From: Flavobacteriales bacterium
GTDB lineage: Bacteria; Bacteroidota; Bacteroidia; NS11-12g; UBA955
Length of the DNA stretch: 64,000 nt
Reading direction: 5' to 3'
Assembly: GCA_947496375.1 (NCBI GenBank)
Contig: CANMCY010000006.1
Coordinates: 1-64,000, forward strand
A program made the translations under genes and the position numbers. A model generated the notes under the pieces. It worked only from the letters and a program-made list of their open reading frames with translations, was not told the DNA's origin and ran no database searches. Positions 55,601 through 63,583 of this stretch are shown here, piece by piece (within the stretch, counting starts at the first letter, position 1; each line of letters begins with the position of its first letter).

Positions 55601-57734
55601 CCTTCCTTACTACTGGAGGGCCCGTATCAGTGCTTCCGTAAATGAGGGAGGGGGCTGGCAGACCGGTTCGTTTACCTACATTAAAGGCCACCAGGAGGGA
55701 TGGATGCAAAATGTGCACTGGCAATATGTGAAACCGGTTTCCGAAAATGTACTCTCCGGACTAACGGTTGATTCAGCCACAAAAAGTTTGAGATTTAAGA
55801 AGGTTCTCAAGAAAATTTATATTGACTGTCAGTACATGTACCATCCCAATAAAGGGGTAAAGGAGGGTGGATTTGGCGGACAGGATATGAACTGGGGTGT
55901 TTGTAAGGAAGGATTGGTAGCCATACCTTGGAACGGGAAAAAATTATTGCGTGAAGCGGTTGATCCCTCCAAAGTCTGGCCGGATTGCTGGCCCGGAGCC
56001 CTGTGGAGCACCTTGGGGCATAATATCGATGAACAGCTATACTATGCTTTTCAAATGAATCTGGAGTCTGAACAGGATAAGTTTATCAATTTTATCAATG
56101 CGCTGCCGGATAGCAACTATGTAACCATATTCAGCAGAAGGCAAAATTTTGCCAATACCTGGAAGCCCGAAGTAATGGAAGCACTCAATGAAATTGGCAG
56201 CAATATATTTGACAGTGCTCAATACCGCACCGCTGACGCCATGTGGGTATGTCTGGGTAAGAAAGGCAGTAAACCCGGCACCGCGCAGGAAAAACATACG
56301 TTTGGGTCAGTTGCTGCCTATGTGGGAGTGGAAGGAGATATGCTGGGAGATGCCAATACCGGCTACATGAAGAGTGAACGAATCGGGCCTGTTGACCGTT
56401 TTGGATCAATGTATTCAAGACCGATACTGACCCGGATACCCAAGGCGGAGAGCGATAAGTTTGATATTTCGGTGTATAGCGTCGATACCGGAGGAAATGA
56501 GCAGCCGCTGCTGGTATCGGATTCAGTGCTTACCCAACACGATTTTTCTGCTGTCAATACCCAAAAATTCAAGTATATTTATTTAAAGGGGCAGTTTACG
56601 GATCTGGCCGGCAATACAGCCCCCAATCTGCTGCACTGGCGCGTTACCCATGCCCCCGTTCCCGAAGGTACGCTTTACCCGGCTCCCCTTGCAGGATATA
56701 AGTTTTACAACGATACGCTGTATGAAGGCGATACTTTCCGCATTGTGTTGCCATTTAAAAACATCAGTAAGGTAAGTTTCAGGGACAGTATTGACATGGA
56801 ATTCAAGATGTTTCACAAGGTTACCCGTACGGAAATTAAAGCAGGAAAAATGCGGTTTGCAGCCCTGCAGCCGGACTCGATATTGGTTTTCAGGGAAACA
56901 CTCCCCACCCTGGGTTTGAGCGGCCCCTATGCCCTCCAAATTGCGTTTAATGCCGGTTTTAAACAGCCGGAGTTAACCATGGCTAACAATGCGGCCCTTC
57001 TTAATTTTTATGTACAGAAAGATGTTATCAATCCGCTGTTGGATGTAACATTTGACGGGAAACACATCATGAATGGTGAAATTGTGAGCCCGTCACCGTT
57101 CATTTTGGTGAGCAGCAAAGATGAAAATCAGCATTTGTTGCAGTCTGATTCACAAAAGATGATGCTGTTTATCAAGAAGCCGGGCTCCGGTAGCTTTGAG
57201 CAGGTAAGTGGCCAGGAGCTGGTTTATTCCCCTGCGAATAGTAGGCAAAACCGCGCAAGCATGGAATATAGACCTTTAGATCTGGCCGACGGAAATTACA
57301 TACTTAAGGTGCAGAGCTGGGATTATTCGGGTAATCAGGCGGGACGCAACGATTATGAAATAAGTTTCAATGTAGTGAGAGAAAAGACGGTAACACGGTT
57401 CTATCCATATCCCAATCCGTTTACCAGTAAAATGCGCTTTGTGTTTACCCTCACGGGAACGCGCATACCCGAAGAGATTCGTGTGAAAATCATGAATGTT
57501 GAGGGCCGCGTAGTGAAAGAGGTGAGCAAAGAGGAACTCGGAAATCTGCGTATTGGTAATAATATCACGGACTGGACATGGGACGGGACCGACCAGTTTG
57601 GAGACAGACTGGCGAATGGTACCTATTTTTATAAAGTTACCGTTAAAGACGGTGGCGAAGAGCTGAAGCTGCGAGCCACCAAAGGTGATGCTTCTTTTAA
57701 AGAGCAGGTAGGGGTAATTTACCTGATGCGTTAA
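52650..57734 (+). CDS. porU2: C25-family cysteine peptidase, putative type IX secretion sortase PorU2
   Basis: The 1694-aa exported protein has a signal peptide (KFALLISLALSGLPNCFS), an N-terminal beta-rich region, and a gingipain-like C25 peptidase domain at roughly residues 470-790. The catalytic His is H658 in FLGHGSLS and the Cys is C688 in FNGCQVGNP, spaced as in gingipains, so it looks active. Long Ig-like and beta modules follow. The end (FYPYPNPFTSKMRFVFTL, WDGTDQFGDRLANGTYFYKV) resembles a FlgD-like/type A sorting region. The size and order match proteins named PorU2; PorU itself is near 1100-1300 aa. It would process or anchor type IX cargo at the cell surface. Confidence 0.8.
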   Translation: MKSRFRKFALLISLALSGLPNCFSQTYGNEWIDWTQFHGKIKIWKDNVYRLGYFSIEPWFTSRGLFLNNIPISDFAMYNMGRQIPVYIYDQNSNNRLDAFDYIEFVGHPASGEIDQGLYDKPEHQRHQLKNMMSDTNVYFFTLRPGRKNLRFTAFNGVSSMPARNYHISRFVYAPDINYCEGDYMALGSHAVFYSEYMAGEGFVGDYFWAPSQYSVILKHPDLSSQGPMATLEAGLTAHTPPPAGSTLPNNRFTMQISVDGNGKKLLSDTTFLGVMPITQRISINTSDMGQDQSFLLFNPQLVNGAKSSMYGHSHTILDYPRKNDFKDSSRYFFYEDTAFAAHQEVWNNYGKASQNAPVFYDEVNALRYTGNVDATTRSLSVVVPPMPLRGRISLIDESRVEMLPFFRMDTVSQINYNFHVGNCEFLMVSSRSLVSPKGELNDYKALRENRYSVQLNLVQNLYDYFSFGLPHPLAIRNYCKFLIEKSSPSSQPRFLLVIGRGYDNAYNRGNGFNQLRPLQKFNHVPTIGHPVSDWMFTSGLGNAKPMEPAIATGRIPADSAKDISIYLDKLKGYIRPENNYQEWQKQVLHLSGGSNANETSIIKNIVDGLRVYPEGDPFAGVVTQFSKSSVGIVDPNFKDKIVSRINSGTSLISFLGHGSLSVTDIDMGTPEKYLNEGKYPICYFNGCQVGNPALPTTQKGLGERIFRGEKKGAIAFMGQVSLSELYTISSQMRYFYEIYFDSTPNKTLGGVLKTMLARWQNPSSSLNKIHARQLFLQGDPAVAVYTPQLPDLSIGSESIFLKPENAFALMDSFDVGVVLRNYGRGIKDSFSVNLQWTYPDGVTKRYYGTRATQRGFEDTLFIRVASKDVQVKGENFFNVTINKEKNPDEYTYLNNAATLKRYIPGNGVNLVSPKNFAIWGRDTVTLVAQAGDVFKQNEDYYFEIDTTPRFNSPLLISLEKQGKPLNRPIMAQWSVKLPLLKDTLPYYWRARISASVNEGGGWQTGSFTYIKGHQEGWMQNVHWQYVKPVSENVLSGLTVDSATKSLRFKKVLKKIYIDCQYMYHPNKGVKEGGFGGQDMNWGVCKEGLVAIPWNGKKLLREAVDPSKVWPDCWPGALWSTLGHNIDEQLYYAFQMNLESEQDKFINFINALPDSNYVTIFSRRQNFANTWKPEVMEALNEIGSNIFDSAQYRTADAMWVCLGKKGSKPGTAQEKHTFGSVAAYVGVEGDMLGDANTGYMKSERIGPVDRFGSMYSRPILTRIPKAESDKFDISVYSVDTGGNEQPLLVSDSVLTQHDFSAVNTQKFKYIYLKGQFTDLAGNTAPNLLHWRVTHAPVPEGTLYPAPLAGYKFYNDTLYEGDTFRIVLPFKNISKVSFRDSIDMEFKMFHKVTRTEIKAGKMRFAALQPDSILVFRETLPTLGLSGPYALQIAFNAGFKQPELTMANNAALLNFYVQKDVINPLLDVTFDGKHIMNGEIVSPSPFILVSSKDENQHLLQSDSQKMMLFIKKPGSGSFEQVSGQELVYSPANSRQNRASMEYRPLDLADGNYILKVQSWDYSGNQAGRNDYEISFNVVREKTVTRFYPYPNPFTSKMRFVFTLTGTRIPEEIRVKIMNVEGRVVKEVSKEELGNLRIGNNITDWTWDGTDQFGDRLANGTYFYKVTVKDGGEELKLRATKGDASFKEQVGVIYLMR

Positions 57735-57755
57735 GGTCAACCCGTAAATAAAGAT

Positions 57756-57763
57756 TACCTTTG
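57756..57763 (+). promoter_or_regulatory. -7 element of the DUF6787/mrp unit, leaderless spacing
   Basis: TACCTTTG, exact TAnnTTTG match, four bases before the GTG at 57768. Confidence 0.6.
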
Positions 57764-57767
57764 CTCC

Positions 57768-58070
57768 GTGTCCTGGATTGATAACCTGAAGCGGCGCTGG
57801 AATGTAGAATCAGCCGGAAAAGTATGGATAATTTTGTGTGTTTTTGCCCTCACAGGTACCACCATCATGTTTCTTAGGCGCTTTCTTAAAGCAGAATTTG
57901 ACTGGGCCAATGAGAAATGGTTTACGTATTCTTACTATTGGTTAATTCTGCCCATTTATAACGCAGTATTGTTGTTGTATGGTGCACTGTTTGGTCAGTT
58001 TCGGTTTTTTTGGGAATTTGAAAAACGTTTTTTTGGCAGATTGGTTAGTGTTTTCAAAAGAAAATCATGA
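57768..58070 (+). CDS. small two-span membrane protein (DUF6787-like)
   Basis: The 100-aa protein starts at GTG (M/VSWIDNLKRRWNVESAGKVW). It has two membrane helices, VWIILCVFALTGTTIMFLRR and YYWLILPIYNAVLLLYGALF, and a basic aromatic C-terminus (FFWEFEKRFFGRLVSVFKRK). I associate it with a Bacteroidota family called DUF6787 without known function. The GTG is supported by the promoter box four bases upstream and by the mrp ATG overlapping its stop (ATGA), which couples the two genes. Confidence 0.7.
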   Translation: MSWIDNLKRRWNVESAGKVWIILCVFALTGTTIMFLRRFLKAEFDWANEKWFTYSYYWLILPIYNAVLLLYGALFGQFRFFWEFEKRFFGRLVSVFKRKS

Positions 58071-59119
58071 TTACTGAAGAAAAAGTACTGGCTGCACTAA
58101 GCCATGTGGATGACCCGGATTTAAAAAAAGATCTGGTTACACTGGGCATGATACAGCAGTTAAGCATTACTGACAAAATTGCGTTTGATCTGGTACTTAC
58201 TACGCCTGCATGTCCGATGAAAGACATGATGGTAAATGCCTGTAAAACAGCCATTCGCATGATGGTAGATTCGGCAATTCCGGTAGAAATAAACGTTACC
58301 AGCCGGGTAAGCAGCACCCGGGCGGCAGATGCTGTATTGCCGGGTGTGAAAAACGTAATCGCGGTGGGAAGTGGTAAGGGGGGCGTTGGAAAGAGCTCCG
58401 TAGCCGTTTCGCTGGCACTGGCGCTCCGTCATTCCGGGGCTACGGTTGGGTTGCTTGATGCAGATATCTATGGTCCTTCCATTCCTACCATGTTTGGAGT
58501 GAAAGAAGCCCCCCCTATGATTGAGCGGGAGGGGAAGCAGTGGATAGTGCCTATTGAAAAACAAGGTATTAAGTTACTGAGTATCGGATTTATGGCTGCT
58601 CCCGATCAGGCCATTGTTTGGCGCGGTCCTATGATTAGCAGTGCATTCAGGCAGTTTATCAACGACACGGAATGGGGAAATCTGGATTATCTGATTATTG
58701 ATTTGCCCCCCGGAACAGGAGATGTACAGATTACCCTGAGCCAGATGGTGCCCTTAACCGGACTGGTACTGGTTACCACTCCGCAGGAGGTGGCAATGGC
58801 AGATGCCAGGCGTGCCGTATCGATGTTTAAAATGCCTTCTATTGCCAAGCCCATATTGGGGGTGGTAGAGAATATGTCGTATTTTGTGCCTGATGATATG
58901 CCCGAAAAAAAGTATTACATCTTCGGGCAAGGCGGTGGAAGGCGGCTGGCAGAAGAGACTGGAATTGACTTTTTGGGAGAATTGCCACTGGTGCAGGATT
59001 ACAGGGCTATGGCAGATGAAGGGCGCATCAATGAAACTGCAGCGGTGTTTAAACCCTATTTAACGTTGGCCGCTGAAGTAGCACGCAGGGTAAGTATTGT
59101 GAATTCAAGCGCCGGTTAA
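58067..59119 (+). CDS. Mrp/ApbC-type Fe-S cluster carrier ATPase
   Basis: The 350-aa protein has an N-terminal MIP18/DUF59 domain (KVLAALSHVDDPDLKKDLVT, with ACPMKDMM) and a deviant Walker A P-loop GKGGVGKSS near residue 105, followed by LLDADIYGPSIP and DYLIIDLPPGTGDVQ. Mrp/ApbC proteins hold and transfer 4Fe-4S clusters. The C-terminal CxxC usual in Mrp is not evident in the NMSYFVPDDMPEKKYYIFGQ region, where bacterial homologues often have CPHC; loss or lineage variation. The NifU gene follows after 20 bases, with its own promoter box. Confidence 0.92.
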   Translation: MITEEKVLAALSHVDDPDLKKDLVTLGMIQQLSITDKIAFDLVLTTPACPMKDMMVNACKTAIRMMVDSAIPVEINVTSRVSSTRAADAVLPGVKNVIAVGSGKGGVGKSSVAVSLALALRHSGATVGLLDADIYGPSIPTMFGVKEAPPMIEREGKQWIVPIEKQGIKLLSIGFMAAPDQAIVWRGPMISSAFRQFINDTEWGNLDYLIIDLPPGTGDVQITLSQMVPLTGLVLVTTPQEVAMADARRAVSMFKMPSIAKPILGVVENMSYFVPDDMPEKKYYIFGQGGGRRLAEETGIDFLGELPLVQDYRAMADEGRINETAAVFKPYLTLAAEVARRVSIVNSSAG

Positions 59120-59127
59120 TATCTTTG
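59120..59127 (+). promoter_or_regulatory. -7 element of the NifU-domain gene
   Basis: TATCTTTG, exact TAnnTTTG match, 12 bases before the ATG at 59140. It starts immediately after the mrp stop. Confidence 0.45.
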
Positions 59128-59139
59128 TACATCATCGCT

Positions 59140-59385
59140 ATGGCAGAAAACCAGACATTGAACCTTCGCATAGAAGAAGCACTCAATAGCATTAGGCCAT
59201 ATCTGCAGGCAGATGGTGGCGATGTAGAGCTGGTGGAGGTTAAGGAAGAAGGTGATGTTGTGTTGCGGCTTACCGGTGCCTGCAGCCATTGTGAAATGAG
59301 TGAAATGACCATGACTGCCGGTATCGAAGAAACACTCCGCAGGGCCATTCCAGGTTTAGGTTCCATTGTTGCCCTTAAAAATTAA
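59140..59385 (+). CDS. NifU C-terminal domain Fe-S scaffold (Nfu-type)
   Basis: The 81-aa protein is a single Nfu domain: RIEEALNSIRPYLQADGGDVELVEV and a CxxC in GACSHCEMSEMTM that binds a cluster between two subunits. It lacks the IscU-like and ferredoxin parts of full NifU. Placed directly behind the Mrp carrier, it forms a small Fe-S delivery pair. ATG at 59140 (MAENQTLNLR) is preferred to an upstream TTG because it fits the promoter box. Its last 20 bases overlap the proposed start of the next gene. Confidence 0.93.
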   Translation: MAENQTLNLRIEEALNSIRPYLQADGGDVELVEVKEEGDVVLRLTGACSHCEMSEMTMTAGIEETLRRAIPGLGSIVALKN

Positions 59386-60139
59386 CTATTTGTTTTTCTA
59401 TCCCAAAACCGAGCTGGTCGGTGTTTTTGTTACCGCCTGGGCAGTATCGATTTGTTATGCACTTGTGCAGCAGCCGGATTTGAATTGCGGTTTGTTATTT
59501 TTTGCCACACTGGGGTATTATAGCATCGATCATTTTTTTGACCTGAGAAGGATTAAACAGGCAAACCTCACTGTGTTTACCGGATGGTATTTGGCATTGA
59601 TTGTGATTTCCGCACTGGCCTTTGCAGGTTTGATGGTTTTACACGGATTTGCTTCTTCCTTTAATGGTTTTATGCACAAGTTCTGGCCTACCACTTTGAT
59701 TGGGGCTATTTATTTTGCACTGCGTTTTTGGGGCAATAGCCTGTTTGCCGCCATAATGAAATGGTTACTCATTTCACTGTCGGTCGGTTTTGCCATCAAT
59801 TTCCCTGCAGCTGACCTGAAAACTGCGATGCCGGTGCTGGTTTGCCTGTGTAATGTAATGGCATTTTCTTTTTTAGAGCGCAAAAAGGACGAAGGGCTGG
59901 GTAATGTCAATTTGTTTAATGCCGGATTGAAAAAGGGAGTGATTATTTCATTTTTACTGATGGTGTCCGGTGCAGGAATAATAATGGCCTGGTTTTATAA
60001 TGTTCCAAGGGGCTGGGGTGCTGCCGTGTATGGTGTGCTTGTGCTGCTGATATGCAGTTTGGAAACAAAATTCAGGCAAAACACCTATCGATGGTGGCTG
60101 GATGCACTGTTGCCAATGGCGTTTTTACCATTCGGGTAG
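59366..60139 (+). CDS. polytopic membrane protein, possibly UbiA-like
   Basis: The 257-aa product has seven to eight hydrophobic segments (VGVFVTAWAVSICYALV, LALIVISALAFAGLMVL, AAVYGVLVLLICSLE among others). The acidic stretch SIDHFFDLRRI between helices resembles a weak prenyltransferase DxxD-type motif, but the full NDxxDxxxD of UbiA is absent. I do not identify it with confidence. The start is uncertain: a TTG at 59366 overlaps the NifU-domain gene by 20 bases and gives MLPLKINYLFFYPKTEL. The 3' end overlaps the convergent tdk by 15 bases. Confidence 0.7.
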   Translation: MLPLKINYLFFYPKTELVGVFVTAWAVSICYALVQQPDLNCGLLFFATLGYYSIDHFFDLRRIKQANLTVFTGWYLALIVISALAFAGLMVLHGFASSFNGFMHKFWPTTLIGAIYFALRFWGNSLFAAIMKWLLISLSVGFAINFPAADLKTAMPVLVCLCNVMAFSFLERKKDEGLGNVNLFNAGLKKGVIISFLLMVSGAGIIMAWFYNVPRGWGAAVYGVLVLLICSLETKFRQNTYRWWLDALLPMAFLPFG

Positions 60140-60685
60140 GGGTTGTCCCATTCCCTCTTCCCAATGGGCTTTGCAGCGAGATTCATACATGTCTGTATGT
60201 CCTACAAGTACCAAATCTTCGTTGCCTGCGGTGCGATAAGTGTAGTGTGCCGCTTTGCCACAAACAAAACATTTTGCCTGCAATTGAATTTTATTGTTGG
60301 CCATTCGCATGAGCCGGGGCATTTCGCCAAAGGGCCTTCCCAGATAATCGCGGTCCAGGCCGGAAGCTACCACTTTAATGCCCTGCATTAAAATCCCTAA
60401 TACCACATCAGGTATGGTTTTTCCCAGAAACTGTATTTCGTCGATGTAGACTTCTTTGATAGAATCTGTACAAATAGGATAAATCTCTTCGGCTTTGGAA
60501 ACCCTGTGCCCGGGCAGTTGCAGTCCGCCATGGCTGCTGATTCGGTGCGCTGCATATCGATTGTCCAGCAAGGGTTTTATGGCAATTTTTTCCGTATCCG
60601 GAAGTGCACTGTGGTTGTATTCCTCTATTAGTCGGGTGGTTTTTCCCGAAAACATACTGCCATAGATTATCGTAAAATCACTCAT
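60125..60685 (-). CDS. tdk: thymidine kinase (TK1 type)
   Basis: The 186-aa enzyme phosphorylates thymidine in salvage. P-loop GSMFSGKTTRLIEE, Mg/substrate Asp/Glu region YIDEIQFLG, lasso and zinc site with CFVCGKAAHYTYRT and later SRCKAHW, the usual four zinc ligands. Length is standard. Divergent from the acidic protein gene with 39 bases between starts; no exact TAnnTTTG match is present there. Confidence 0.96.
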   Translation of the reverse strand: MSDFTIIYGSMFSGKTTRLIEEYNHSALPDTEKIAIKPLLDNRYAAHRISSHGGLQLPGHRVSKAEEIYPICTDSIKEVYIDEIQFLGKTIPDVVLGILMQGIKVVASGLDRDYLGRPFGEMPRLMRMANNKIQLQAKCFVCGKAAHYTYRTAGNEDLVLVGHTDMYESRCKAHWEEGMGQPLPEW

Positions 60686-60724
60686 ACAATCGCTCTGTTT
60701 GTTGTAAATTGCTGCCGCTTCTAT

Positions 60725-61507
60725 ATGGAAAACAAAGTTTCAGAAAAAATCCGGTTAATTCTTAATGAATTGGCAATATTAAACCAACCCGAACAAAAGG
60801 AAAACAAAATCTTTTACAGACTTGAAGATTTAATTAAAATTCGCTCACTGGCGGCTGAATTATACCTCAATGGTGATATGGCAGTACAAACAGGTGAGGT
60901 TTATCAAACATCAATTCCCGTATTTGAAACGCAATCTGATGAGGTATCTGTCCATGTTGATGAAGCTGAAGAGATTGTCGAACCGGAAATTACAGCGCCG
61001 GAAGTAACCCGGCCGGAAGAAGAAATTATTTCCACACCGATTTTCGAGGAGCCGTTAAAGGAAGAGACATTACCCGAATTACAGGCCGAACCGCCTGCAG
61101 AACCTGTATTGGCAGAAGAAGAAATAGTAGAGATCCCTACAGCAACAGAGCCGGTCATTGCAGAAGTGGCTGAAGAAGAGCCGATACAAACTGAATTACC
61201 GCTGGATGCTCAGATTGATACCCATGAGCCATCTGAGCAGTTACAGGAGCAGCATGATTTTAAGCCGCCTCGCATTACTTCTGAACAGATTGCATCCCAG
61301 ATCTCTTTCACCCGCCGTTTTGAGTACATTAATCAGCTGTTTGGTGGTAATACTGAGCTGTTTATGGAATTTCTCGATGAAATGGGCTACAGTCGCGATA
61401 CCGTGCATGCCATGGAGATTTTTGACAAACATTACTATGAAAAAAACTGGCAGCGCAAACAGGAGTCAGCTGCTGAATTTAAGCGTCTGCTACAGCGCTC
61501 CTGCTAA
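60725..61507 (+). CDS. acidic Glu/Pro-rich protein with conserved ends, unknown function
   Basis: The 260-aa protein is not recognised. It has an ordered N-terminus (ENKVSEKIRLILNELAILNQ with FYRLEDLIKIRSLAAELYLN), a disordered middle of about 120 residues dominated by Glu, Pro, Val and Thr (for example EEIVEPEITAPEVTRPEEE), and an ordered C-terminus (QISFTRRFEYINQLFGGNTE, then DTVHAMEIFDKHYYEKNW). The two end domains joined by an acidic linker suggest an adaptor or scaffold. No signal peptide, so cytosolic. comEC follows 13 bases later, possibly co-transcribed. Confidence 0.65.
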   Translation: MENKVSEKIRLILNELAILNQPEQKENKIFYRLEDLIKIRSLAAELYLNGDMAVQTGEVYQTSIPVFETQSDEVSVHVDEAEEIVEPEITAPEVTRPEEEIISTPIFEEPLKEETLPELQAEPPAEPVLAEEEIVEIPTATEPVIAEVAEEEPIQTELPLDAQIDTHEPSEQLQEQHDFKPPRITSEQIASQISFTRRFEYINQLFGGNTELFMEFLDEMGYSRDTVHAMEIFDKHYYEKNWQRKQESAAEFKRLLQRSC

Positions 61508-61520
61508 TCAATCTTAATGT

Positions 61521-63551
61521 ATGAACCCGGGCGCATTTCCTTTCTTCAGGTTGCTGCTGCCATTGGGATTGGGAATCGGATTGGGTTTGTCCTATCCCGA
61601 CATGGGTTTATTAACGCCCTTATTGATACTGCTGCTATCGCTTGCGGTGGCAGCAGCTTTTCTCCTGATAATCAAACAGCAAACCCGGTTACAGCACTTG
61701 CGACTTCCGCTCTTGCTGATGTTGAATCTGCTTTTTGGCTATCTAATTACCCTTAGCCGTACACACAGTTTCATGAAACAAAATATCGGTAATGCGAAAA
61801 ATACATCTACCCGATATTTGCACGTCCGAATTGCAGAGCCCTTACAGCAAAGAGCGACTTCACAGCGTGCCATGGCAGAAGTGTTACAGGTTACCGACAG
61901 TGCCGGAGAAACCCGGTCTGCCGGGGGGCGGGTTATGCTCTACTGGCCCCGCGCCAGCTATCCTTCCGGGGCTACATTGCATTATGGAGATGTGATCCTG
62001 ATTCCCAATTTACTCACGCCCATACCGGATGAGATTTTCCCGGAGGCATTCTCATTTCGTAAAGTATTAAGGCCACAGCAGGTTGCTTTTCAGGCATATC
62101 TTACACAGGGAAGCTATCAAAAAGTAGATGCATCTCCCCATTTTTTGATTAATGCATCCCATGCCGGAGTTACTGCTATTAACCGGATTTTACAACAGCA
62201 ATTTACCCCAGACAAGGCCGCCCTGATGTCGTCGCTGCTGTTGGGCTACAAAGCGGATATTACGGAGGAGGATTTAAAAGCATTCAGCATCACAGGAACC
62301 ATTCATGTACTGGCCGTTTCAGGCATGCATGTAGGGCTGATATACATGGCGCTTTTGTTTTTGTTTACAGGTTCCCTCAGGCCCGGACGACTCAAACTCT
62401 GGCAGGGTGCGAGCATACTACTTTTTCTATGGGCTTATGCGGTGCTCACGGGATTGTCGGCCTCGGTGGTTCGTGCCACTCTTATGTTCAGCATCATGGA
62501 GGCAGGGCGGACTTTCCTCGATGCCAGGGGAAACACCTACAACTCACTGTTTGCAGCTGCCTATATTCAGTTGCTTATTTCGCCGCACGATTTACTGGAT
62601 GTAGGATTTCAGCTATCGTATCTCGCCGTGCTGGGTATCCTGTTTTTCTATCCGTTGCTCAGTGCAAAGTATGAGCCCCAAAACCGCTTGATGAGGGGTG
62701 TATGGCAATTGGCCCTTGTTAGTATTTCTGCCACTTTGGGTACACTGCCGGTCACCCTGTTCGTATTTAAAAGTTTCCCGCTGCTATTTATTCCGGCCAA
62801 TATATTGATAGTGCCCCTGAGCACGGTGGTGATTTTTATGGGGATTGGCGTGGTGATGTTCAGTTGGGTGCCTTATTTGGGTACACTGTTTGCCTGGCTT
62901 ACTTCTATGGCCTTGGATGTGCTCATGGTGCCGACGCGTTTCATGGCTAAAATTCCCGGGGCTTCCTATACCGGATTTGGATTTGATTCATGGGATATGG
63001 CACTGGTATTTGTGGTGGTGATGGTACTGGGTTATGCGCTATACATGGGTTTCACTGCGCGAAACGCACTCTGGTTGGCAATGGCGTTATGCGCTTATTT
63101 TGGTAAACGAACAATGGTTTGGGCCATGGAAAGGAATAACGGGGAATTGATTGTGTTTGAAAATAGGGGACTGATGGCGGCAGTGTTAAGAACAGGGCAA
63201 CGGCTGGATGTGCTGTCACCGCCAATTTCCGTGGGCAGGGCCGATACGCTGAGGCAAGCCATGCGCAACTATGAAAATGCCCATGGGATTCACCATCTGC
63301 ACTGGCATTTTTTTGTGCCCGGAGATTCAGTAGTGTTGCCCGGTGGCAGGATTTGGCGACATGCATTAGGCAGCAGCTGCCTGTATGACAGACAAGAGAT
63401 TCGGGTGAACCTGCTGTGGTTGCCTGATACTGCAACCCTGATTAAAGGGCAAAACATATCCCGGCAGTCTTACCTGCGTTATTTTGAAGGAAAGAATGTG
63501 ATTTTACTGAAAAACAATTTTATAAGGCCTGAGCTTGATGCAGGCCTGTAG
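61521..63551 (+). CDS. comEC: ComEC/Rec2 competence channel, short form
   Basis: The 676-aa protein forms the inner-membrane channel for transforming DNA. It has N-terminal membrane helices, the DUF4131 periplasmic part (ARIAEPLQQRATSQRAMAEV), and the competence core with GTIHVLAVSGMHVGLIYMAL and GLSASVVRATLMFSIMEAGR. The C-terminal metallo-beta-lactamase domain of longer ComEC proteins is absent: no HxHxDH motif occurs after residue 530. Such short forms are common in Bacteroidota. The nuclease activity would have to come from another protein. A ComEA-like protein is encoded at 49.8 kb. Confidence 0.92.
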   Translation: MNPGAFPFFRLLLPLGLGIGLGLSYPDMGLLTPLLILLLSLAVAAAFLLIIKQQTRLQHLRLPLLLMLNLLFGYLITLSRTHSFMKQNIGNAKNTSTRYLHVRIAEPLQQRATSQRAMAEVLQVTDSAGETRSAGGRVMLYWPRASYPSGATLHYGDVILIPNLLTPIPDEIFPEAFSFRKVLRPQQVAFQAYLTQGSYQKVDASPHFLINASHAGVTAINRILQQQFTPDKAALMSSLLLGYKADITEEDLKAFSITGTIHVLAVSGMHVGLIYMALLFLFTGSLRPGRLKLWQGASILLFLWAYAVLTGLSASVVRATLMFSIMEAGRTFLDARGNTYNSLFAAAYIQLLISPHDLLDVGFQLSYLAVLGILFFYPLLSAKYEPQNRLMRGVWQLALVSISATLGTLPVTLFVFKSFPLLFIPANILIVPLSTVVIFMGIGVVMFSWVPYLGTLFAWLTSMALDVLMVPTRFMAKIPGASYTGFGFDSWDMALVFVVVMVLGYALYMGFTARNALWLAMALCAYFGKRTMVWAMERNNGELIVFENRGLMAAVLRTGQRLDVLSPPISVGRADTLRQAMRNYENAHGIHHLHWHFFVPGDSVVLPGGRIWRHALGSSCLYDRQEIRVNLLWLPDTATLIKGQNISRQSYLRYFEGKNVILLKNNFIRPELDAGL

Positions 63552-63571
63552 CTGAATAAGGCGGGGTTAAC

Positions 63572-63579
63572 TACCTTTG
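63572..63579 (+). promoter_or_regulatory. -7 element of the enoyl-CoA hydratase gene, leaderless spacing
   Basis: TACCTTTG, exact TAnnTTTG match, four bases before the GTG at 63584. Confidence 0.6.
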
Positions 63580-63583
63580 TGCT

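Noticed and set aside
60960-61250. Tandem repeats in the acidic linker protein
   Set aside because: The region is compositionally biased (Glu, Pro, Val, Thr) but shows no regular repeat unit at protein or DNA level.
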